DNA of 64,000 nucleotides, taken from assembly GCA_023091665.1 (NCBI GenBank), contig JALJCQ010000012.1, positions 1,488,001 through 1,552,000 of the forward strand, written 5' to 3'. Shown here piece by piece: positions 20,627 to 30,827 of this stretch. How positions within the stretch are numbered: position 1 is the stretch's first letter; every line of letters starts with the position of its first letter. The DNA is from Pythium myriotylum. Lineage: Eukaryota > Oomycota > Peronosporomycetes > Pythiales > Pythiaceae. The notes under the pieces were generated by a model. That model saw nothing but the letters and a program-made list of their open reading frames with translations. It made no database searches and had not been told where the DNA came from. Made by a program: the position numbers and the translations under genes.

Positions 20627-21386
20627 GGTGAGATGGCGAGAAATTGGAGAATGCCATCGTGGGCGAGGAATACGCCGTGTGGAAGCCTTCGTGTCTTCCC
20701 AGCCAAGTCGTCAACTTGGCTGGATGGAGACACAGACGTTTCCCGTTGGCTACCCATAAGTTGTCTCAATGTGAAAGAGATGGGCGGAGCTTTTGATGGG
20801 CGCCACAGCCCATTGTTAAACCAGTGGTGTGATATCGAAAGTTGAACATTTCATTCCTTCGTTCACTGACATTGAGTCGTTCCCACTGTAAACAGGCAAG
20901 CGTGTATCCTTCAACCAGCGTCTACGATCTCCCGCACCCCACTCCCACAATTCAGAATGATTCCACGAGGATTACGCCACGTAGGTCGCAAGATCGCCAC
21001 GTTCGGCTGCGTGATCGATTGCAACGGCAACCCGTTGCGATTCGCGACCGTACTGGTCTCGTGTCTTCATTACTTGGGAACTCAGGAATTTGGGGCAGAT
21101 TAATCGGTTCTGTGGAGTATTGTAGGCTACATTACTCCACAGAACCTACAATATGTAGCAAACGGCATCATTTTTATGATCGACTTCTTATCTCTGTAGC
21201 GAGACTCGTTGACGTGTCTTGACCTTGGCGGAGAACTCACAGAGCTACGACGCGGTGCCGATCGCTGACTATCCAAGCCCCTCTTATTACATTCAGCCCC
21301 GTCTTCAGTGAGTGACGACCATATATCAAACGCTCCAGTTGCTGTCTATTTCGTCCAGGTGGTTCGTGCGCACATCGCCACGTACT
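20627..21386. other. Intergenic region holding an inverted-repeat structure
   Basis: 760 bp between the start of hydrolase copy 2 and the stop of copy 3, the longest gap within the minus-strand hydrolase run. It contains the paired inverted repeats at 21106-21152 listed separately. No gene or mobile element is recognised. Confidence 0.4.
21106..21152. repeat. Two interleaved inverted repeats (A-B-A'-B')
   Basis: GGTTCTGTGGAGTA at 21106-21119 has its exact reverse complement at 21133-21146 (14 bp, 13-nt loop). Overlapping this, ATTGTAGG at 21119-21126 has its exact reverse complement CCTACAAT at 21145-21152. The order is A, B, A', B', so as RNA the two stems would interleave like an H-type pseudoknot, or alternate. 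Seen directly; function unknown. Confidence 0.75.
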
Positions 21387-22372
21387 CTATGCACTCGCGA
21401 ACGGAGTGGACCTTTCAAGTGCCTCAAGAATGCGACTCGTGCAGGTGTCGGGGTCCTCCATCACAAGCGCATGGCTCGTGTTCGGAACTGGATCGGCAAT
21501 CTTGTAGACGTTCGGATACTTCTCCACGAGCCATTGCCTGTATTGCGGGAGAAAGAGGTATGTGCGACCGCCGTACTGGAAAGTGGTTGGACACTTCACG
21601 TTGGCCATTTCTTCGTCCGTGAGTCGCAGTCCCCCACTGCAGTACAGTGAGGCCTCGAAGTGGGGGTGACACGACAAAGCCACCTCGTTCTCTGGGCCGA
21701 CTTTCACGACTGCGCCTTTGATGTATTCTTTCAGTGCCTCACGATCCCAACGCGCAAAATTCCTCGAACTCAGCAAGTCCGCCTCGGCTTCCTCAAATGA
21801 ATTCCTAACCATACAAAGCGTCTATGAGACCACGCAAGGCCACAACACAAACGTGCAAGGCATGCTCACCAAGCTCCAGGTCGCTTGAGCGCCACCGAGA
21901 CGAGAAAGTCCACCGATTTCTCGCGTTCCGGGTAGTCCTGGACGTTTACCATGGGCTCAAACAGCACTAAACCGTCGAACGTGCCTGGGTCGGCTCCTTC
22001 CACTTTCCACAGCGCGGCTGCGCCCATGGAGTGGCCGATGCCAATGAGAGGCGTCCGCTCCGTTCCTTCTCGCTCGCGTAGCAAGCGCACCTGGCGCTGC
22101 ACCTCAATCGGCGACCAGCTGCCCCAGTTCATGGCCAGGTGGGAAACGCGGGGAGACGTCGGGTTCTCCAGGTGCAACGTCGCTGGCTGCGAGACGTCGC
22201 GGTTGGGGCCGTGGTACGGGAAGTCGAAGGTGACCATATTGACGCCCGCCGCGACGCTCTGGATGAGCGGCGAGTGCTGCAGCCGCCGGATGATGGGCGA
22301 CCAGACGTCCTTGCAAAAGCCGCCGCCATGGCAGAAGAGCAGCGTCGCCGCGCGGCCACTGGAGAGCGCCAT
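21387..22372 (-). CDS. Alpha/beta-hydrolase, array copy 3, lacks PTS1
   Basis: Two exons (22372-21870, 21804-21387; 65-nt intron, same phase) give 306 residues. LLFCHGGGFCKDVW, GIGHSMGAAALW and NTSHALVMEDPD are intact, so the Ser and His of the triad are present. Compared with its paralogues it has lost about five residues in the segment that reads ENNVxDPESKxALSCHP elsewhere and ENEVALSCHP here. It ends FASA, with no peroxisomal signal. It may be a cytosolic variant or one that is beginning to decay; the frame and splice sites are still intact. Confidence 0.86.
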
Positions 22373-22555
22373 GACGAGAGACCGGAACTGGAGAAGGAGC
22401 ACGTCCGAGCTCACGAGCTCGGCCGGCGTTTGACGTGATGGCCAAAGTGGGTTCATGTTCTTAACATCCTTCTAATTCAGTATATTGGGTTGACGTGGGG
22501 AGAAGACAGAGGAGGTGTTTAATGGTTTTGCAGCAATGCTCTATAGGCTATCTGC

Positions 22556-23574
22556 TCAAAGCGAGCTGGGGAGCTCTCCTCGGAAGACTGGGAGCTGCGC
22601 GAGATCTTCCACGATGCGACTCGCGACCGCGTCGATGTCCTCCATCACGAGCGCGTGGGTCGTGTTCGGAATGGGTTCCCGGATCTTGTAAATCTCCGGA
22701 TGCCTCTCTACCAGAGGCTGCTTGAACTCGGGGAAGAAAAGTTGGGTCCGCGCGCCGTAGTGGAACGTGACCGGACACTTGACCGCAGCCATCTCCTCGT
22801 CGCTCAGCGGCATCGTGTCGTTAGTGTACACCGCGGCCTCAAAGTGCGGGTGGCAGGAGAGACCGTACTTGCTCTCTGGGTCATACACATTGTTCTCGGG
22901 CGAGACCTTGACGACCGCGCCCCGGATCCACGCACGCAGTGACTCGGGATGCCACCGCGCAAAGTTTCGGGAAGCCAGTAGCTCAGCTTCTGCCTCTTCA
23001 AACGAGTCCCTACAAACACCGGCATCGTTCAGCTCCATCTCATCAGTCGTCAACGTCAGACTCCCCACGCGTACCAGTTCGCACGTCGCTTGAGCGTGAC
23101 CGAGACGAGGAAGTCGACGCTCTTCTTGCGGTTTGGGTAGTCGTCCGCGTTGACCATGGGCTCGAACAGGATGAGTCCGTCAAAGGTCCCGGGACTCGCA
23201 GCCTCGGTCGCCCAGAGTCCCGCCGCTCCCATCGAGTGGCCAATGCCGATCAACGGCGTGCGCTCGCTTCCCTGCGCTTCCCGCAGCAGTCGCACTTGTC
23301 GCTGCACCTCTGCCTTGGCCCACGTGCTCCAGTTCATCGCCGGGTGGTGGACGCGGGGCGCCTCGGGGTCTTGCAGGTTCATTGTCACGGGCACCGAGAC
23401 ATCCCGCTTCTCGCCGTGGTACGGGAAGTTAAAGCTCGTCATGGAGACGGCGGGCGACGAGCGGCGCAGCAGCGGCGCCTGCCGGATGCGCGTCATCACG
23501 GGGTCCCATATATCCTTGCAGAAGCTCGTGCCGTGGCAGAAGAGCAGCGTGGCGGCGCGTGCCGGCGGCGTCAT
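22556..23574 (-). CDS. Alpha/beta-hydrolase, array copy 4
   Basis: Two exons (23574-23075, 23009-22556; 65-nt intron, same Trp codon) give 317 residues. Start MTPPARAATLLF; LLFCHGTSFCKDIW, GIGHSMGAAGLW and NTTHALVMEDID supply the family motifs. The C-terminus is PSSL; SSL is at best a weak PTS1. The GC content is higher than in copy 2. It is transcribed divergently from copy 5, with an 855-bp spacer between. Confidence 0.88.
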
Positions 23575-24429
23575 GACGGCTCGGATCGACTTGTGATGGC
23601 TGCTTTGAGGGCACTGACTCAGAGCCTCTCAGGAGCGCTGACGCAATCATCTGATCGCCAAAGTGGCAACGCTGGCAACTTCAACTGGATCGGGAACTGG
23701 TCACCGAGAACTGGACCATTTCGGCTGCCCGGAGGCTCGGAGACCTCAGTCGTATCGGTGAGAAGGCGTCAGACAGTCAGAGGGGCCCTCCGAACGGCTC
23801 TCACGTCGAAGAGGATTCGCCTATGCAGTTGGTTATCAGTAGTGGGCTCTTGAGTGCTCGACCGAGCTCGTGCTGATCAGAACAGCATCGAGCTCGCGCG
23901 GTGCTCTCCCGAGGGATATCACTGTTGTTCATGTATGCATTCGAACCTTAGACATGCACAATGCGGTGGGCGAGCCTGAGTCATTTGCTAGGAATCTTTG
24001 CACACTCAGTTCAAAACGGGATGACGCATTGGCACCGCTTTGTCGTGCTCATATGGCCGCGCAGATGCGATGCAGACTCGAGCAACGCGTAGCGCTGTCG
24101 CAACACGAGCACTCGGATCAAAAGGTCACTGGTGCGCTTGCACCGCCACGCTTTTGGACTACTGCAATGATCGGGGTCGTGGTGCCGGAGTGCTTTAACA
24201 GAAGTTGTTGATGCATCAATACTGACATGTGATGACCTCTTCAAACGAATATTTGTCCTCGTCCTCTCCTGTATGAGATAGTGATTTCACTGCTTCCTAT
24301 TAACCACTAACCTCTCAGAACCAATACACCACGAGGTACTTCAACTCCGGACCTTGAGGCCATCTCCTCGATCGATCAAACCGCTCCTCACTCTCCAACG
24401 CGACCTCTCTTCCACGCCGCCTCCGTGCC
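23575..24429. promoter_or_regulatory. Divergent spacer between hydrolase copies 4 and 5
   Basis: 855 bp from which copies 4 (minus) and 5 (plus) are transcribed apart. Only shadow frames are open here. No element is recognised, but both promoters must lie in it. Confidence 0.4.
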
Positions 24430-25453
24430 ATGAGTTCGGAGACTTCCGTCACCTTCCTCTTCTGCCACGGCGCCGGCTTCTGCCAGAATATCTGGTTGCC
24501 GATCGTCAAGCGCCTCCAGCAGTCGCCGTTACTGCAGGAGTTTGGCGCGGCGGGTGGGCGAGTCGACATCGTCACCTTCGATCTCCCCTACCACGGCACC
24601 AATCGCGACGTGTCGGTGGCCCCGAAGCTTCGCCTCGAGAACCCCGAGTCGCCGCGGGTTGATCACCCTGCGTCGCAGTGGGCGCAGTGGACAGTCGCGG
24701 CCGTCCAGCGCCAGCTCGAGCAGATCCGTGCAAAGCAAGGCGACAAGAGGGCGCCGATCATCGGCATCGGCCACTCGATGGGCGCCGCGGCCATGTGGGC
24801 AGCCGAGGCTGCGGACCCGGGCTCGTTCGACGGACTCATCCTCTTTGAACCGATGTGTCTGCTCACACGGTTCCGCCAGGACAACTCGATCGATTTTCTC
24901 ATCTCGCTCACGCTGCGTCGCCGCACCAAGTGGTAAGTTCTTCTCATGCGGTACACTAAGGGGCAACAGCAACGTCACTTATTGACTACACAGGGACACG
25001 TTCGAAGAGGCGGAGGCCGATATCCTCCAGATGCGTAATTTCGCGCGATGGCATCCTGAGTCACTGCGAGCTTATATCCAAGGAGCTGTCGTCCGGGTCC
25101 GACCGGAGAACAACGTCGTTGATCCTGACAGCAAATTCGCGTTGGCATGTCATCCACACATCGAGGGCGCCATCTATACTGGCGATCTCATTCGTCTTAG
25201 CCCGAAGCAGGTCGCGCGAGTCCGGTGTCCGATCACATTCCAGTACGGCGAGCGAACGATGCTCTTTTTCCCCGAGTACCGCCAGCCGCTCGTCGACAAG
25301 TTCCCGCATCTTTACAGCATCGCCGAGCCCGTGCCCAAGGCGACGCATGCACTCGTGATGGAGGACCCGGATACGGTCTCGAGTCGTATCACTGACTCGC
25401 TCGCCAAGCTCCCAGTCTTCAGAAATCTATCGACTGGATCTAGTCGGCTGTAG
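24430..25453 (+). CDS. Alpha/beta-hydrolase, array copy 5, C-terminal SRL
   Basis: Two exons (24430-24932, 24994-25453; 61-nt intron GTAAGT...ACAG, same phase as in the other four) give 320 residues. FLFCHGAGFCQNIW, GIGHSMGAAAMW and ATHALVMEDPD are present. It ends GSSRL, a good PTS1 tripeptide (SRL), as in copy 1. It is the only plus-strand member and the most divergent in its middle third (CLLTRFRQDNSIDFLISL), so it may be the older branch that gave rise to the minus-strand run by inversion and duplication. Substrate unknown. Confidence 0.88.
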
Positions 25454-25512
25454 ACTAGCAGATCAGAACCATGCAATCAACAGGACTGTACGGGTAGGAT
25501 CGCAACCACGCT

Positions 25513-27240
25513 CTATTCAAAATGACGGATCACTCCACCCTCTTCGAGCCACTCCCTGATCAGCTTGCTTCGAATAAGCAGTATACCCGGGTTTGTCGGG
25601 TGCTGCATTGGTCGGATGATCGGGCGGAACGATCGCACCAGAAGTTGGGAGATATCGTCGCCGACCACAGGTTGCAGGAACTCTTTACTGCGCTTGCCCA
25701 CTCCAGTAATGATGCGCATATCGTCGGCCTTCTTCACAGCTGCGTTGGCCCGAACTTGCTGGAAAGCGTGGACGACCGCGCATTTGGCGACACCACGAGA
25801 AAATGTGTGAAGATCGACTTCGTACCCGTCCTGACGTAACCACGGCGCCTTGAAGAGGCTCTTCTCAACCATACGCTCGAATAGCATCTGAGCCTGCGTG
25901 CGGTATCCGTTCTCTTCTAGCACGTCGACTAGACTCGCCGTGTGGCCGAAATGCTTCACTTCGACTCGACCAAGACGCTGCAGCACGACTCTCATGCCAC
26001 GCTCGATCTCTCGCTTCGATGCGCCTTCTCGGCTATGTAGCGCGCGTACAACTGCAGCACAACTAAGTGCGTTGACGGCGTGCTCGTGCGAGATACCCTT
26101 GATCTCGCGGTCTTGTACCTCATTGAAGAACCGAATCACTTGATCCCACTCACCGCGTTTCTCAAATACAAGGATGCAAGTTGCAAACGTGAAATCATCC
26201 GGTGGAAACGACTCCGAGACTTTCATCCGCTCAAAGATCTCGACGGCTTTGTTGAGACGGCCGCGACGCAGCGCAGCAAGCACGAAGTTGTTGAAGAGAA
26301 TTGTGTTACCGTGCGTATTGAGCCAACTCTGATCCATTAGGTGGTACTTGTCCAGCACCGCGCGCGTCTCGCCAATCTCGGTGAGTGCTTGACACATTGC
26401 CGTCAGCGTCGCGAGGTCCATCGGATCATCCTTGAATTTGGCTTCTAAGAAATCAGCAGTCTTCAGAACAATGTCCTTCTTGCGTGACTTGGCGGCAGCA
26501 ATCATGAGTACACGGAATACTCGGACCGATGGGTCGATCTGGAAATCGTGCATGAGTTGCACAACGCGACGAATACTTTGCCAATCATGTTGATCCTTCA
26601 GCGCTGATAGAAGAGGATCAAAGAGGCGAGAATCTGGTGCCGCACCATTGTTTTTGCTTGAGGCAAGCGCCGTAGTGAGTGTCTCGAAGGCTGTTTCTAC
26701 GTTTCCTTTGCGAGCGTGCACAGCACAGAGATGTGCTGACGTGACTGGCGTCAGTGAAATCCCGATGCTCTGTGCCTTGCGCACTACTGTTTGCGCCTCG
26801 CGGTGGCGGCCATTTTCAACGCACGCTTTGACCACCGCTTCGACATCAGCTGGCGTGACCTTCGCTTCGTTTCCGTGGATGTGGAGCAAGCGATCAAACT
26901 CCTCGTACGCCTTCCGCCAGTTCGAGGAATCGCTCTGTCCACTTTTCTTCGCACTGGCCACATGCTGGGACTTGCCCGAACGCTCGCGAGAGTGCCACGT
27001 CTGTCTTGTCGCTGTCGCCTTCGCCGTCGCGAAGTAGCGCGTCAGACCGCCGACCGCGAGCGGATCCGCTCGACGGATCGTCGCATAGTTCGGCGCGAAC
27101 GCGACGCAGGCGCGTGCGACTTCACCGCCCGACGCGCCGTGCAGAGCGCCCGTTACCCCCAGCTGCGCGAATGGGACAGCGCGTCTCGTTGTCGCCGCAG
27201 TGCGCGCGGCGCTTGGTGTCCGCGAGATGCGCGCGAGCAT
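25513..27240 (-). CDS. PPR-SMR protein, probably mitochondrial
   Basis: A single-exon protein of 575 residues. Residues 1-75 are rich in Arg, Ala, Ser and Thr with almost no acids, as in a mitochondrial presequence. From about residue 110 to 400 there are helical-pair repeats of the pentatricopeptide type (for example NFVLAALRRGRLNKAVEIFERM and ATCILVFEKRGEWDQVIRFFNE). The C-terminal 110 residues match an SMR domain: VDLHTFSRGVA, then MRIITGVGKRSK and TNPGILLI, equivalent to the LDLHG, TGxG and NxGxxxV blocks; the usual LDLHG reads VDLHT. PPR-SMR proteins bind organellar RNA and act in its processing or translation; the RNA target is unknown. It converges on hydrolase copy 5 with only 59 bp between stops. 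Confidence 0.88.
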   Translation of the reverse strand: MLARISRTPSAARTAATTRRAVPFAQLGVTGALHGASGGEVARACVAFAPNYATIRRADPLAVGGLTRYFATAKATATRQTWHSRERSGKSQHVASAKKSGQSDSSNWRKAYEEFDRLLHIHGNEAKVTPADVEAVVKACVENGRHREAQTVVRKAQSIGISLTPVTSAHLCAVHARKGNVETAFETLTTALASSKNNGAAPDSRLFDPLLSALKDQHDWQSIRRVVQLMHDFQIDPSVRVFRVLMIAAAKSRKKDIVLKTADFLEAKFKDDPMDLATLTAMCQALTEIGETRAVLDKYHLMDQSWLNTHGNTILFNNFVLAALRRGRLNKAVEIFERMKVSESFPPDDFTFATCILVFEKRGEWDQVIRFFNEVQDREIKGISHEHAVNALSCAAVVRALHSREGASKREIERGMRVVLQRLGRVEVKHFGHTASLVDVLEENGYRTQAQMLFERMVEKSLFKAPWLRQDGYEVDLHTFSRGVAKCAVVHAFQQVRANAAVKKADDMRIITGVGKRSKEFLQPVVGDDISQLLVRSFRPIIRPMQHPTNPGILLIRSKLIREWLEEGGVIRHFE

Positions 27241-27939
27241 CGTGGTGAGCTCCTTACGAGTTCAAGAAACTGTTGGCCACCACAACCGGTCATTAAAGTG
27301 GATCGCAGGACTTTGATCACATGGAAGATGTCACTAACCTGACCACGAAAGGGCGTATGTAGCTATTGGGTTCGGGACGCGAACTGCAACAAGAGACGTT
27401 GCAGCGACTGCTAGCGAGCCAATGAGGAGGCAGAGGCTGTAGACGATGGATCGCTTTGTCGCACTGGGTCATAGCACCCACTCGGCGTGTTGAATGGGAT
27501 GCTACTGAGCAGCACAGCACTGACCAGCTCAGGACGCTCTCTTCGTTGGCGCGAGATCAAAACAGGCGTGTGGTCAGCACAATGGTGCAAGCCCCGAGCG
27601 TTTCCCGTTCGGAGACCAGGTTCTTTCGATCCGGCGAGAGCTAGACGGGAATTAACGCTAAGAATAAGGCCCCTCGTCGAGAACTTGTTGGGAAACAACA
27701 GCGTGGGTATTGTCGCTCGCTCAGCGTATTTTGAGGCTTCTCCAGGGGCTGTCGAGCTACTCGCCCCATTCATAAACGCTACGCACGAGAAGCGATCCGC
27801 ACGTCAGCACTGATCGTGGCGACTGGTAGACATTGGACACGCACGTAAAGTTCTTATCTCTGTCGCCACTGCTTGGAATCCTACCGCCTCGAGCTCGGTT
27901 TACTTTCGGTCATCCCATTTTTCGTTTGCCCAAGAAGAG
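27241..27939. promoter_or_regulatory. Divergent PPR / PX spacer with a possible oomycete initiator
   Basis: 699 bp between the PPR-SMR start (minus) and PX-protein start (plus). TCATCCCATTTTT at 27910-27922, about 20 bp before the PX ATG, resembles the oomycete core promoter (TCATTYY followed by CAWTTT) with a shortened middle. No gene is seen in the rest. Confidence 0.4.
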
Positions 27940-29043
27940 ATGACAGCGCAAAAGCTTGTGGTCGCACTAGGACAACGCCGCCGTTCTGCATTCGATTCAC
28001 GAGGAATGTCGAATAGTTCGACCTCCTATCAGCTCCTACCGCGTTGTCGCCGCACATCACTCCAGGAAGACACTGAACTCACGGCTATGAGAAAGAAGGG
28101 TGACATTGATCAAGAACGAGCTCCCGGTACTTGCTCCCATCGAAGCAGTGTAACGACGGCAGTTGACGAAGACGAGAACCGATCGCCGAATGCTGCATTG
28201 ATTGAGGAAACACGAGCAGTGGAAAGGATCGACGTTTACCCTGAGGAAGATTTTGATGTCTTGTCTCCACGTCCGACCGAAGATCCACTTGATTGTGGAC
28301 AAGAGTCTTCGAAGCATTCCACTCCGAAGGCAAGAATGCCCATGCCGGGACTGAAGCCAATGTCGCGAACTCGTCGAAAGTATGGGACAATTCTACGCGA
28401 ACATCCGCACCAACAACTGTACTTGTTTCGTGAGGAGGCTGAGTATTCGGACTATGTGAATGCCATGATCACTGGTGTTCACACTGAGATGGATTCGGTT
28501 GTTTTCTACGAAGTCGACGTTCGATTGAGCCAGATGAATTGGCAGGTTCTCCGTCGTTTCTCCGAGTTTCGACAACTACGACAGCGACTCCTCAAGCACT
28601 TCTCGCGTCGTCAACGCTTCCAGGCCACGACCAGTAAGTGTAAGATCTGTGCCAACATCCTGCAAACGATTGAACAATCGACATTCCCATCTCGCAAGCA
28701 TCGTAAACGCTGGTACTTTGTGCTGCGAGGCCGAGTGTGCTCGCGAAGATACCACGCTCGGTCCGCATTGATCATCGCTGAACGAAAGCAGAAGCTGCAA
28801 GATTTCATTTCGACGTGTTTGGTCACGGTGCGAAGTCTTCGACAGCACAGTCGGCTCATGTGCGACAGCTCTGCGTGTGAGATCAGTGTGGCTTTGCGAA
28901 TGGTGGAGGAGTTCCTTGGTCTTAGCTTCACGCGCTACATGCGATTTCTCAACGAGCGAGGGATACTTGGAACTAGTGACCAAACTACAAGTAGGAAGGG
29001 CACAGAGCACTCACGTGTTCCTCCGAACGAACACCAGCAATGA
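27940..29043 (+). CDS. PX (phosphoinositide-binding) domain protein
   Basis: A single-exon protein of 367 residues. The N-terminal 150 residues are charged, Ser/Thr/Pro-rich and look disordered. Residues about 165-310 form a PX domain: a strand region YVNAMITGVHTEMDSVVFYEV, then WQVLRRFSEFRQLRQRLLKHF, where RRFSEF is the phosphoinositide-contacting RR(F/Y)SEF motif, and a late helix ERKQKLQDFISTCL equivalent to RxxxLxxFL. Unusually, the usual PxxP loop is replaced by an insertion of about 45 residues containing CKICANIL and FPSRKHRKRWYF. Likely an endosomal membrane adaptor; partner unknown. The stop is followed by a 164-bp gap to the convergent thioredoxin-fold gene. Confidence 0.85.
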   Translation: MTAQKLVVALGQRRRSAFDSRGMSNSSTSYQLLPRCRRTSLQEDTELTAMRKKGDIDQERAPGTCSHRSSVTTAVDEDENRSPNAALIEETRAVERIDVYPEEDFDVLSPRPTEDPLDCGQESSKHSTPKARMPMPGLKPMSRTRRKYGTILREHPHQQLYLFREEAEYSDYVNAMITGVHTEMDSVVFYEVDVRLSQMNWQVLRRFSEFRQLRQRLLKHFSRRQRFQATTSKCKICANILQTIEQSTFPSRKHRKRWYFVLRGRVCSRRYHARSALIIAERKQKLQDFISTCLVTVRSLRQHSRLMCDSSACEISVALRMVEEFLGLSFTRYMRFLNERGILGTSDQTTSRKGTEHSRVPPNEHQQ

Positions 29044-29207
29044 GTCACGGTAGTGCGGCAAGGAGACGCGCAATTATCAACCTCTCGATAGAAGAGAGAA
29101 GTGTAGAAATGAAGTTGAGATTTATCAAACACTGCAAACGCAAGATGCACTCTAAGATACTAGTATCCAGTACGGTAAAACGAACGCAAGTTATCACCCA
29201 CCAACTC

Positions 29208-30827
29208 TTACTCATCGTGAACACGCGCGGCAGTCGCGAACAAGTTCTTAAGGGTCGCGATGCGGTCGAAACGCTCAAAAATCCTATCGAGCTTGAGCTC
29301 TTGAGACGCGAGCTGCTGAACGGTGAAGAACGCTGGTACACCACGCAATGGCCCGAGTGACTGATCCTGGTTGAACTTGTTCGGCGTTTTCCACTGCTGG
29401 TAGGTCTGGGAGACTTCAATGCGCAGCAGCCGAGAGTTTGGTGGGGCGAAGGCATAGAAGCCGTACTCCAGCGGTAGTTCCGAGAAGCGACAGTAAGGGC
29501 ACCACGGGCGGTTATTCTCGGACAATCGACCTGAGACAAACATCAGGTACAATGGACGCCTAGGTTTGGGCTCGAGCTTGTACTCATTCAGCTTGACTTG
29601 AAGTGCATCGTGAGAGTCCACAGTCTGTATGGTTTTAGTCTCCACCATCGCCGCTGCGTTGAGAAAAGTGTCCGGCTTGTCCGTGTTCTTGAATAAGTAG
29701 CGCAAGAACGGCTCTTCGAAGAGGGTGTCAGTGATCATCATACCCGAGGTTTCGCCACCGTTGCCATGCCACTTCATCAGACAAGGCACTGCCTTGATTC
29801 GAAGGTCTCGGTCATTGCGGAACTTGTTTTGATAGTTCCAGAAGTTCTCTGTGCCGGCGTAGATGGTCACAAGCCGGTTGGTCTTCGGCGACTTGGCGAA
29901 TACATCATAGATAAGCTTGGACGCTTCCGCACACTCAGAAGACCAGTCATGCGCGTTGAAGTCTTCATCACTGCAAGTGAAGAAAAGGAACAGCGACTCG
30001 CCTGGCTCGGCTTTATAGTTGCCCAGGAAATTGTTGGTCTGTCTGTATCCGTGCAGAGTCTTGTGACGGTCTGCAAGCGCGGCTTTCTCATCGTACACAG
30101 CCACGTCTTTTGCCTGAGTTGGTGCTGGAGGCGGGTCGACTGCGGCAGCAGGGGCTGCTACTGGTTCGGGAGTCAGCTTCGATTCCACCACAGGAGCCTC
30201 AACAGGCGCGGGCGTCATGTCCGATTGCGCGGCGGGTGCCGCGACCGGAGCATCCGTCTCTTTTGTTGCCACGACTGGCGCAGCAACCGGGGCAGCCGTC
30301 TCTTTCGTCGCCACGACCGGCGCAGCGACCGGCGCAGGCGTGTCATTAGAGACAACGACTGGCGCAGCTGCTGCTCCCTCTCGCTTTCGCATCGGGGGAG
30401 GAGGCGTACTCTCCGGTGCAACAACTGCAGGTGGAGCGGTCTTTGGCTGGGTCGTAGCCTGCACAAGTTGTGCTGGTACGGGTGCTGGCTGCTTGGTGAT
30501 CGCGCCGACCTGGATCGCAGGCTCGCGCGTGGGTCTCTTCATCTCCGGTCGCAGCGGAGCGACGACTGGCTTGGCCGCCTGCGCGAGTGCAGGCTCGGGC
30601 GCATTCTCCACGGGTTTCTCCTCGGTCATTTCTCTCCCGCCCTTGACTCCCCCACCGAATTCTGTGCCGATACCATTAGCGGCCGTCGTGGTGGAGACCG
30701 CGTAGTAGTTGACTTTGACCATGAAGACCACGTAGAGAAAGAGGATCGCCGCGAAGGTCGGCGCCCACACACTGCCGAGGATCCCTCGGTGCTGCTTGCG
30801 GCGCTTGTCCGAGCGGTGGCGATCCAT
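29208..30827 (-). CDS. Membrane-anchored protein with two thioredoxin-like (TXNDC17-type) domains
   Basis: A single-exon protein of 539 residues from ATG 30827 (MDRHRSDKRRKQ). A basic N-terminus precedes one hydrophobic segment (WAPTFAAILFLYVVFMVKV), giving a type II membrane topology. Residues about 45-255 are Pro/Ala/Val-rich and contain five 14-residue repeats. Two TXNDC17-like (DUF953) domains follow. The second has the redox motif in RPWCPYCRFSELP after PLYLMFVSG; the first has lost the motif (DWSSECAEA) after SLFLFFTCS, so only one domain is likely redox-active. Its downstream neighbour on the same strand is a shorter paralogue. Probably acts on the lumenal or outer side of a membrane; substrate unknown. 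Confidence 0.82.
   Translation of the reverse strand: MDRHRSDKRRKQHRGILGSVWAPTFAAILFLYVVFMVKVNYYAVSTTTAANGIGTEFGGGVKGGREMTEEKPVENAPEPALAQAAKPVVAPLRPEMKRPTREPAIQVGAITKQPAPVPAQLVQATTQPKTAPPAVVAPESTPPPPMRKREGAAAAPVVVSNDTPAPVAAPVVATKETAAPVAAPVVATKETDAPVAAPAAQSDMTPAPVEAPVVESKLTPEPVAAPAAAVDPPPAPTQAKDVAVYDEKAALADRHKTLHGYRQTNNFLGNYKAEPGESLFLFFTCSDEDFNAHDWSSECAEASKLIYDVFAKSPKTNRLVTIYAGTENFWNYQNKFRNDRDLRIKAVPCLMKWHGNGGETSGMMITDTLFEEPFLRYLFKNTDKPDTFLNAAAMVETKTIQTVDSHDALQVKLNEYKLEPKPRRPLYLMFVSGRLSENNRPWCPYCRFSELPLEYGFYAFAPPNSRLLRIEVSQTYQQWKTPNKFNQDQSLGPLRGVPAFFTVQQLASQELKLDRIFERFDRIATLKNLFATAARVHDE
30132..30341 (-). repeat. Five tandem 42-bp coding repeats (14 residues each)
   Basis: Within the Pro/Ala-rich linker of the thioredoxin-fold gene. 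The units read TPAPVAAPVVATKE, TAAPVAAPVVATKE, TDAPVAAPAAQSDM, TPAPVEAPVVESKL and TPEPVAAPAAAVDP. The first two differ by one residue, so they are young duplications. Likely an extended spacer between the membrane anchor and folded domains. Confidence 0.85.

Noticed and set aside
22939..23853. 304-codon frame across hydrolase copy 4
   Set aside because: Antisense to the hydrolase exon 1 and its promoter; no motif.
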